Assembly: GCA_910577575.1 (NCBI GenBank)
Contig: CAJTOG010000020.1
Coordinates: 1-27,471 of the forward strand
DNA from: an uncultured Ruminococcus sp.
GTDB lineage: Bacteria; Bacillota; Clostridia; Oscillospirales; Ruminococcaceae
Direction: 5' to 3'
DNA length: 27,471 bases
The first letter of the stretch is position 1, and each line of letters begins with the position of its first letter. Positions 21,950 to 27,471 of the stretch are shown in pieces. The notes beneath the pieces were generated by a model. It did no database searches. It was not told where the DNA came from and saw only the letters and a program-made list of their open reading frames with translations. The translations under genes were made by a program, and so were the position numbers.

Positions 21950-22584
21950 AAAAAAATAAAGGATTTATGAAAAGTCTTAATAAGTCAACACAAGTGACTC
22001 TTCTTTCTTGTGCAAGTTTTATTGCTATGACTGTTATTCTGCTTGTTTTCTTTTCGGCATTTCCAATAACGCCTTCTGAAAAAATTATGGCAGGCATAGG
22101 ACGGGAAAATATTCTGGAAAATAATAATCCAAACAATGAAAATATAACATCTGTGTCAGGAATCACAACCGGAAAACAGTCAGCAATTACCACCGCAGTA
22201 AAAAATTCTGTATCTACAGGTAAAACAACCACTAAAACCTTCAAAATCGTTATAACTACAGGTTCGGGATTTATACGGAACGGCAGAACTCCGACAGACA
22301 ACGGAAACGGAGATACTAAAACTACCGTTATTTTTGATGACCCTCCTGTTCCTACTCCTGACCCAGGAAACGATTATCCTATTTATACAGACATTCCTGT
22401 TACTGATGTTCCGATTGATACAGATGTCCCGATATGGACAGATGCTCCTATAGATAACCCGCCTGTTACTGACGTACCCGTGTGGACTGAGCCTTCTACA
22501 GATAATCCACCTGTTACTGACACTCCTGTATGGACTGAACCTATAAACACTTCCCCAAATACTGGCCCGGTACAGCAATGGTGA
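21946..22584 (+). CDS. Membrane-anchored Pro/Thr-rich protein with 16-residue repeats
   Basis: A 212-residue protein of unknown function. Residues 19-41 are a membrane anchor after a Lys-rich N-terminus, so the rest is likely outside the cell. A Thr/Ser/Asn-rich stalk (55-130) leads to a Pro/Thr/Asp region (131-200) with two copies of DNPPVTDVPVWTEPST-like repeats (170-185 and 186-201) and degenerate forms ahead of them (TDVPIDTDVPIWTDAPI). It looks like a wall-spanning stalk or low-complexity surface segment. There is no C-terminal membrane segment, so it is not a sortase substrate of the usual layout. The start is uncertain: ATG 21946 has GGAG 13 bases upstream; GTG 21934 and ATG 21967 are alternatives. 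A terminator follows. Confidence 0.7.
   Translation: MKKNKGFMKSLNKSTQVTLLSCASFIAMTVILLVFFSAFPITPSEKIMAGIGRENILENNNPNNENITSVSGITTGKQSAITTAVKNSVSTGKTTTKTFKIVITTGSGFIRNGRTPTDNGNGDTKTTVIFDDPPVPTPDPGNDYPIYTDIPVTDVPIDTDVPIWTDAPIDNPPVTDVPVWTEPSTDNPPVTDTPVWTEPINTSPNTGPVQQW
22453..22548 (+). repeat. Two tandem 48-bp coding repeats
   Basis: Units at 22453-22500 and 22501-22548 both encode DNPPVTD-x-PVWTEP plus two residues. DNA differs mainly at third positions (for example GATAACCCGCC against GATAATCCACC), so the repeat is old or under protein-level selection. Confidence 0.75.
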
Positions 22585-22594
22585 AATAATATAA

Positions 22595-22636
22595 AAAGGC
22601 AGTGTTGCTTGTGCGATACTGCCTTTAAATTTTAAA
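22595..22636 (+). terminator. Terminator-like hairpin after the repeat protein
   Basis: AAAGGCAGT (22595-22603) pairs with ACTGCCTTT (22618-22626) around a 14-base loop. The following tail AAATTTTAAA is short in T, so termination may be partial and allow read-through into the next gene. Confidence 0.7.
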
Positions 22637-22650
22637 TGAGGAAAATTTCT

Positions 22651-23439
22651 ATGTACAACATACTTTCACCGGCAGAAGAAAATGCACTTAAATTTTACAT
22701 CGGAGATACTTCGGGAAATCACCCTTTTTATAGTGACAAAAAAGCATATGTAGTATTAAATTCACTCTTTTTTCCTGACATTTATACTGAAACAGCAAGG
22801 GCTTCTGAAAAAAAATACCTGAATCCCGAAATTTTATCCGATACAAAAAGACTTCTTGATTTTTTTGAAGCTCTTTTTTCAGCGTTCAGCAAATCTGTAC
22901 TTAAAAAAAATCTTTTAACTTACAGAATTGAACGGTTAGCAGACTATAAACTCTGTCATGAAAAATCTCAAACAATTTCCATGACTTCAACGTCAACAAC
23001 AGACTTTATTGATTCGTACCGTAACCGCCGTGGAATTGCACTTATGCGGTTCAATCTTACAGAAGGTACTACCGGTATTGATATTGCTGACACCCTGAAT
23101 TTCTATGCAAAACCTGAAGAATCCGAGATATTACTTCCGCCTTTTATGAGACTTGATATAAAAGAAACTGATTTGTTAAAAAATGAAACTGCAATCCTTG
23201 ATTCAGAAAATAATCCGCCGGAAATTTCATGCATTGCAAAAACACTGGGAATTGAAAAATACAGCGGAAAATATACCGATTTAACATTTAATGGTTCAAT
23301 GGCAGGTATACGTGTTTACAATGCACTGAACAGAGGAAACCTTCCCGAAAAATCAGACGCTGAACTTTATTCACAGTGGAAAAAAACATTGCAGAATAAC
23401 CTGCACAAAATGATTTCAGACTTTATATCTCAACAGTAA
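22651..23439 (+). CDS. ADP-ribosyltransferase-like protein (R-S-E motifs)
   Basis: A 262-residue protein without signal peptide or membrane segment. Three motifs of the R-S-E class of mono-ADP-ribosyltransferases occur in order and at normal spacing: Arg92 in LLTYRIERL, the STS strand in SMTSTSTTDF (113-115), and ExE as E157-S-E159 in PEESEILLPP. The ESE-ILLPP form is that of Arg-targeting exotoxins and vertebrate ARTs, in which both Glu are needed. The N-terminal 85 residues are helical (SPAEENALKFYIGD), as in the VIP2/C3 group helical cap. The ATG at 22651 has GAGGA eight bases upstream; the ATG at 22636 lacks one. Target and export route are unknown. The 3' end overlaps the convergent GGDEF-EAL gene by 17 bases. 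I infer the activity from motifs only. Confidence 0.68.
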   Translation: MYNILSPAEENALKFYIGDTSGNHPFYSDKKAYVVLNSLFFPDIYTETARASEKKYLNPEILSDTKRLLDFFEALFSAFSKSVLKKNLLTYRIERLADYKLCHEKSQTISMTSTSTTDFIDSYRNRRGIALMRFNLTEGTTGIDIADTLNFYAKPEESEILLPPFMRLDIKETDLLKNETAILDSENNPPEISCIAKTLGIEKYSGKYTDLTFNGSMAGIRVYNALNRGNLPEKSDAELYSQWKKTLQNNLHKMISDFISQQ

Positions 23440-25723
23440 CATTGAGAAAATCCTTTTCAAAATCCTCAACAGGCATAGGTTTTGCGAAATAATATCCCTG
23501 ATAGATATCACAGCCATACTCTGCGAGAAAATCAACCTGATTTTTTGTTTCAACGCCTTCTGTTATAACTTCCATATTAAGAAGTTTTGCAAGAGTAATT
23601 ATCATTTTCAGAATTGAATGACTTTTTTCCTGACGTTCGGTTTTTTGTAAAAATCCCATGTCAATTTTAAGTACATCAGCGTCAAAATCCTTCAGCATAT
23701 TAAGTGAAGAATATCCGCTTCCGAAGTCATCAATTTCCACAATAAAGCCTTCACTTCTCAGCCTTGCAACAAGCTCAAGCTGTGCCTGAGGATTATCCAT
23801 CATTGCAGTTTCAGTTATTTCAAGATGAAGTCTTTTCGGTGATATATCATATTTTTTAACAAGCGAGATTATAACATCATAAACATTTATGAGATAAAAA
23901 TCTTTCTGTGAAATATTTATTGAAATATAGCTGTTTTCAAGACCCATTTCAGTCCAGTAGCTGAGTTTCATACAAGCAAGCTCCCATATAAATTTATCAA
24001 GTTTGCTTATAAGACCCGTACGTTCAAAAATTTTGATAAACTTGTCCGGCGGAATCATACCGTCTTCAGGGTGAAACCAGCGGACAAGAGCTTCTCCGCC
24101 TATGATTTTTCCGTCAGCAAAAATCTGTGGCTGAATATATAATCTGAACTGTTCTTCATTGATTGCTCTTTCAAATTCACTTATAACCCTATGTTCATTT
24201 ATAAAACTTTCACGCAGTCTGCTGTCATAATATGCAACAAAACTTCTGTAACTTTCCTTGATTGTCTTAATTGCAAGATTAGCACGGTCACACATCAGAG
24301 ATACACGGATATTCCTGTCTGTAACCTCATAAACACCAATATGTATATGAATTTTAAAATCTGCATTATCTATAAATGAATCAAGAACAGAATATGCATT
24401 AAGCATTTCATCCTCTGAAAATTGCTCCTTCTGCATACATATAGTGAATTTATCACCGGTAAGTCTGCCATAAATGCAGTTTATTCCGCCAACAGACGAA
24501 GTTATATCAGCAATTTTCTTCAGCAGGTTGTCACCTGATTCAACTCCAAAAACATCATTTACTATTTTAAAATTCTTGACATCAGTTACAATTATATAAT
24601 AATCTTTCTCCGGATTATTATCCATCATCTCGCTTGCTTGCTCACAGAAATAATCTTTATTATAAAGCCCAGTAAGGGCATCATGAGTTGCACGATACTT
24701 TTCAGCATGATACTTTATATATTCTTCTGTTTTGTCGTGGATAAGAAAGAAACAACCCAAATATTTCAGCGAACTGTCAAAAATACGTCTATATTCAATT
24801 GAATAATAATGTTCAATACCTTCAATGCGTCTCTGAGTTTCCCATGTGCGTGTTGCAGTTCTTCCGTCAATATTCTCAATAAACCAGCTTTTAACCTGAT
24901 TTTCAAGGGTCATTATAACAGCGTCAGCTTCACAGTAATCTTTTGCAGCCTTGTTTGAATGAACTATTTTTCCGTCTGCATCAATACATATGATTCCATC
25001 ATTCATAGTTGCGACGGTAAAGAAAAGCAGTCTGTCCATAAGTCCTCTTGGAATGTAAATAAGTGAATAATAGAAGATAAAAAAAGCAGCGGCAGCATAA
25101 AGCAAAAGAGAATAATCAAACATGAAACGAAAATATACATGAGAAGCACTCACCGTAGCAATAACAGCAAGAGATATAAATATTGTGCTGTATTTTATCA
25201 TATATGCACCGGGAGCATTTATCATTTTGCTTAAAAGCATAATCAGAATCAAAAGCCCCATTATAAGAAGAAAAATCAAATGGAATGTATATATAGGCAT
25301 GAAATCAGAAATCCTATAAACATAAATACCTGATTCAAGATAATATGGTTCTGCCTTAAAAACAAAATTTATAAACGGATTTATAAGCATAATGGCAGAG
25401 TCGAAAATTGCTGCCGAATAAATAATTGATTTTTTTATTCCCAAATCTTTGTTCACACCTATATATTGTCTTACAAAAAAGAAAACCGATAAAACGGCAA
25501 AACATTCAAGAAGTGTACATATACCAAAAAACAGCAAGGCCAAAAATTCAGTCTTCATAAGTATACCTGTGGCATATGATGCAACCGTACCAGCCGAAAG
25601 CAGTAAAGCACGTCTTTCATATTTTTCCATAGAATTATCCTTAAGCTTGAATTTTCCGTAAACAGCACAACCAAGTATAAATGCTGCACCACCAAACATA
25701 AGACCAACCAACATATAAATCAT
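23423..25723 (-). CDS. 7TM-PAS-GGDEF-EAL protein, probable cyclic-di-GMP phosphodiesterase
   Basis: A 766-residue membrane protein. Seven hydrophobic helices (about residues 1-225) resemble the histidine-kinase 7TM sensor; a PAS-like domain follows (235-335), then GGDEF (about 345-510) and EAL (515-765). The GGDEF signature is degenerate (LTGDKF at 421-426), so cyclase activity is unlikely, though GTP could still bind. The EAL domain has its key residues: E544 in EALVRW, N in INIS, E in LEITE, DDFG (665-668), K in VLKID and EGVET (722-726). It should therefore hydrolyse c-di-GMP to pGpG. The ATG at 25723 follows GGGTGA by four bases; the longer TTG reading from 25750 is less likely. The ligand of the 7TM part is unknown. 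Confidence 0.9.
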   Translation of the reverse strand: MIYMLVGLMFGGAAFILGCAVYGKFKLKDNSMEKYERRALLLSAGTVASYATGILMKTEFLALLFFGICTLLECFAVLSVFFFVRQYIGVNKDLGIKKSIIYSAAIFDSAIMLINPFINFVFKAEPYYLESGIYVYRISDFMPIYTFHLIFLLIMGLLILIMLLSKMINAPGAYMIKYSTIFISLAVIATVSASHVYFRFMFDYSLLLYAAAAFFIFYYSLIYIPRGLMDRLLFFTVATMNDGIICIDADGKIVHSNKAAKDYCEADAVIMTLENQVKSWFIENIDGRTATRTWETQRRIEGIEHYYSIEYRRIFDSSLKYLGCFFLIHDKTEEYIKYHAEKYRATHDALTGLYNKDYFCEQASEMMDNNPEKDYYIIVTDVKNFKIVNDVFGVESGDNLLKKIADITSSVGGINCIYGRLTGDKFTICMQKEQFSEDEMLNAYSVLDSFIDNADFKIHIHIGVYEVTDRNIRVSLMCDRANLAIKTIKESYRSFVAYYDSRLRESFINEHRVISEFERAINEEQFRLYIQPQIFADGKIIGGEALVRWFHPEDGMIPPDKFIKIFERTGLISKLDKFIWELACMKLSYWTEMGLENSYISINISQKDFYLINVYDVIISLVKKYDISPKRLHLEITETAMMDNPQAQLELVARLRSEGFIVEIDDFGSGYSSLNMLKDFDADVLKIDMGFLQKTERQEKSHSILKMIITLAKLLNMEVITEGVETKNQVDFLAEYGCDIYQGYYFAKPMPVEDFEKDFLNVTVEI

Positions 25724-25769
25724 AAAATCACCCGAAAAATTATTTAACAAAACTAATATTTATAAATAT

Positions 25770-25798
25770 ATTGTAACATAATATTAATAAAAAGTCAA
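25770..25798 (-). promoter_or_regulatory. Promoter of the GGDEF-EAL gene
   Basis: On the minus strand TTGACT (25793-25798), 17 bases, TACAAT (25770-25775). It separates this gene from the SpoIVFB-like gene upstream on the same strand. Confidence 0.7.
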
Positions 25799-25840
25799 TA
25801 TTTTTGAAAAAACTATATATTTAACAATCGGGCAATAAGT

Positions 25841-26320
25841 TTATAATATTAACAAGGCTACAATTACAACAGCAGTAATAATTCGGATAATAAAGTAAAT
25901 TATATTCAATTGTTTTTCATAAATGCTTCCTTCTGCAATAAGATTCATAACAGCTCCTCCGTCAAGCATACTATAAGGCAAAAGATTGAATAATCCTTCT
26001 GCAAGATTAAACATAGTGAAAGGTGCATCTATTTGAAGCATTTTAAAGATTATATATAACAGAAGATTTACAGCAGGTCCACTCAAAAGAACAAATATTC
26101 CGTTTTTAAGTGAACTATATGGAGAAGCAGTAATTTTTATACCGAAACAACTTAGTTCTATACATTTAAGCTCGCCTCCAGTAAGTTTAATGGCAGTAAT
26201 ATGCCCAAGTTCATGTGAAATGCAAGCAATATAGAATGCACAAATAATCTCACTGTCACGCAGAAGAAATATCAGGGCATTGAAAACAAGAAAAGAAAAT
26301 TTTATCTTTATTTTAGTCAT
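25841..26320 (-). CDS. Site-2-type membrane zinc metalloprotease, SpoIVFB-like
   Basis: A 159-residue M50 protease with four to five membrane helices. The zinc site is HELGH (36-40) in the second helix, and the third ligand is D120 in LLPYSMLDGG (family motif NxxPxxxLDGG). LSGPAVNLLLY (79-89) is the conserved GPxxN helix. Its small size, without PDZ or CBS domain, and the order of the membrane helices suit the SpoIVFB group, which cleaves pro-sigma-K in the mother cell. It overlaps the upstream single-pass gene by ATGA, like spoIVFA-spoIVFB in Bacillus. Bacillus SpoIVFB is longer (288 residues with CBS), so this is a minimal form. A role in another proteolysis pathway is possible. Confidence 0.82.
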   Translation of the reverse strand: MTKIKIKFSFLVFNALIFLLRDSEIICAFYIACISHELGHITAIKLTGGELKCIELSCFGIKITASPYSSLKNGIFVLLSGPAVNLLLYIIFKMLQIDAPFTMFNLAEGLFNLLPYSMLDGGAVMNLIAEGSIYEKQLNIIYFIIRIITAVVIVALLIL

Positions 26321-26643
26321 TTATTATTAATATAACCAATTATAATATCAATAGGATTCCGGAAAAGCTCCTTAGAACTTTCAGAAAATTTTTTTAGATA
26401 TAAAAGCAAGTCCTCTGCAATATCCGGTTTGAATACATTAAGAATTATCAGCCCTATTGCAATTATCATACATAAAGCAGTCTGCATAGAAGCTGAATCG
26501 TCTGCCTTACCCTCTTTTTTTCGACGAATATTGTCAATTTCAAGATATTCGGTGTTATCAACAGCAGGAAGCTGTTGTTCTTCAGTTTCTTCTGTATCAT
26601 CCTGAATATCGGAAATTTCAGAATTCATAATTATTTCGTCCAT
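26317..26643 (-). CDS. Small single-pass membrane protein, SpoIVFA-like by position
   Basis: A 108-residue protein with an acidic N-terminal tail (1-36), a basic stop (RRKK, 40-43), one membrane helix (about 54-71) and a 35-residue helical C-terminus outside. It is co-translated with the M50 protease (ATGA overlap), the place SpoIVFA holds in Bacillus, where SpoIVFA (264 residues) carries a C-terminal LytM domain and anchors SpoIVFB. Here that domain is absent. AAAGGAG lies eight bases before the ATG at 26643. The function is inferred from position only; sequence similarity to SpoIVFA is not evident. Confidence 0.65.
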   Translation of the reverse strand: MDEIIMNSEISDIQDDTEETEEQQLPAVDNTEYLEIDNIRRKKEGKADDSASMQTALCMIIAIGLIILNVFKPDIAEDLLLYLKKFSESSKELFRNPIDIIIGYINNK

Positions 26644-26708
26644 GCTGTCATCTCCTTTCAGAATAAAATATGCTGATTTTTTTTGAATAAGAACTAAAAT
26701 ATCTGTTA

Positions 26709-26748
26709 TTTATAACATATTGACATAAGCCGTCAAACATGATAAAAT
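26709..26748. promoter_or_regulatory. Overlapping divergent promoters
   Basis: Plus strand: TTGACA (26720-26725), 17 bases, TAAAAT (26743-26748), for the lipoprotein gene. Minus strand: TTGACG (26731-26736), 16 bases, TATAAA (26709-26714), for the SpoIVFA-like gene. The two -35 boxes lie in each other's spacer and make an inverted repeat TTGAC-N7-GTCAA, so only one promoter could be occupied at a time. Confidence 0.65.
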
Positions 26749-26800
26749 ATTACTTATAGGCTATAAAAGACACTCAAGATTAATCATAGGGGGAATATAA

Positions 26801-27471
26801 TTGAAAACTTTCAAAAAATCCTTATTAACTTCAACAGCAATTGTCATGACAGCTATACTTGCAGGCTGTTCAGATAACAGTTCAGAATCATCACCAGAAG
26901 AACCTATTAAAATATCTCCGGAAAATATCACATTTGAATGGCAGGGTGCCTATGAAAACAAGATTGATGAATTTAAAAATTCTGCGGAATTTTCCGGTGA
27001 TATTGATACCGGCTCACGCTTTGATTTGGTTGATATTACAAACGATGGCACTCCTGAACTTATAATATCCCCGAACAATGATGCATCAGCCTCATGCGAG
27101 ATTTATTCCTATACAAACGGTTCTGTTGCTTCCATAGGAACAATCGGCAGCAATGGAATGTTCTGCTATCTTCCTGATGTAAAACTTATAAAAGATGAAT
27201 ATCAAGGAAATTCCTTTATTCTGGGAAAATATCTGTCATATGAAGACGGCGAGCTTAACAGTATTCTGACATACAAGGATAATTCAAAATGGGCAGCTTC
27301 AGGTGGTTCCATCATACATGAAATAAATGGTGAAGAAGTACTGCTCCCTGAATATGATTCAGCTCTTGCTCCCTATGAAGAAGAACCATATATAAGTATC
27401 GGCAGGAAATATACATTTGGTGAAACAGCAGTAAAATATGCTTTAAGACGTTCGGAAAGCTGGGGGGCTGT
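26801..27471 (+). CDS. Lipoprotein, 3' end outside the window
   Basis: At least 223 residues, running off the end of the window. It starts with TTG at 26801 (AGGGGGA at 26788-26794, about six bases upstream); no ATG gives a sensible start. The signal is MKTFKKSLLTSTAIVMTAIL then AGC with lipid-bearing C23. A Ser/Glu-rich linker follows, then a domain with FDLVDITNDGTPELIIS (about residues 80-96), a calcium-loop-like repeat found in many clostridial lipoproteins of unknown function, and a second part with repeated beta-strands (Y-SY-DG-L, SWG). Placed on the outer face of the membrane. Its substrate or role is not known. Confidence 0.82.
   Translation, partial: MKTFKKSLLTSTAIVMTAILAGCSDNSSESSPEEPIKISPENITFEWQGAYENKIDEFKNSAEFSGDIDTGSRFDLVDITNDGTPELIISPNNDASASCEIYSYTNGSVASIGTIGSNGMFCYLPDVKLIKDEYQGNSFILGKYLSYEDGELNSILTYKDNSKWAASGGSIIHEINGEEVLLPEYDSALAPYEEEPYISIGRKYTFGETAVKYALRRSESWGA

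Noticed and set aside
22180..22578. A 132-residue Arg/Cys/Ser-rich minus-strand ORF
   Set aside because: It is the antisense reading of the Pro/Thr repeats, with no ribosome site or recognisable domain.
22546..22584. SPNTG near the C-terminus of the repeat protein as a sortase signal
   Set aside because: It is followed by only six residues, with no hydrophobic segment or basic tail.
23423..25723. Diguanylate cyclase activity for the GGDEF domain
   Set aside because: The signature is LTGDKF, without the GG and Glu needed for cyclisation.
1..27471. CRISPR array, tRNA or rRNA genes, insertion sequences
   Set aside because: Reading both strands showed no regularly spaced direct repeats, no tRNA cloverleaf or rRNA stretch, and no transposase-like protein. 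A tRNA scan and an RNA family search would be decisive.

Overview
The window is AT-rich chromosomal DNA from a low-GC Gram-positive anaerobe, most likely a Clostridia member of the Ruminococcus/Oscillospiraceae type. Supporting this are strong AGGAGG-type ribosome binding sites, TTGACA-N17-TATAAT promoters, a forespore sigma factor (SigG), a SpoIVFB-like protease, sortases with a surface protein, and Pro/Thr-rich exported proteins. The genus is an inference; there is no rRNA or other marker in the window.

Layout. 1-128 (minus): 5' end of lon with a consensus promoter. 346-2481 (plus): a tandem-DUF305 protein, then enolase and a terminator. 2610-3101: a GNAT acetyltransferase. 3104-3872: an XRE regulator and a divergent 56-residue ORF. 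3932-6281 (minus): a sulfur assimilation operon, cysteine synthase then O-acetylhomoserine sulfhydrylase. 6425-10644 (minus): a four-gene operon of alpha/beta hydrolase, stand-alone condensation-like protein, acyl carrier protein and AMP-forming ligase. 10645-10807: a divergent control region with two near-identical palindromes. 10808-11943 (plus): TetR regulator translationally coupled to a sortase. 12070-14472 (plus): surface protein, second sortase and polytopic membrane protein under their own promoter. 14516-18048 (minus): pheS-pheT. 18089-18946 (minus): DUF3737 beta-helix protein. 19061-21308 (minus): a pyridoxamine kinase, a six-helix membrane protein, and sigG. 21400-22584 (plus): a decayed lipoprotein gene followed by a membrane-anchored protein with 16-residue repeats. 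22651-23439 (plus): a protein carrying the three signature motifs of R-S-E ADP-ribosyltransferases. 23423-25723 (minus): a 7TM-PAS-degenerate GGDEF-EAL protein. 25841-26643 (minus): a SpoIVFA/SpoIVFB-like pair. 26801-end (plus): a lipoprotein cut by the window edge.

How the genes may work together. The most unusual block is 6425-14472. An AMP ligase, a carrier protein and a condensation-like protein are the three activities needed to activate an acid, tether it and transfer it, here as separate polypeptides without a ketosynthase or thioesterase domain. A hydrolase leads the operon, and a TetR with palindromes overlapping the operon's -35 box probably controls it. The TetR gene is fused by an ATGA overlap to a sortase gene, and next to it lies a second sortase with a possible substrate carrying an IENTG sorting motif. 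A second unusual item is the ADP-ribosyltransferase-like protein, which lacks a signal peptide and overlaps tail-to-tail with a cyclic-di-GMP phosphodiesterase gene. Housekeeping genes (lon, eno, pheST, cysK, metY, pdxY) fill the rest. No tRNA, rRNA, CRISPR array, transposase or phage module was seen.
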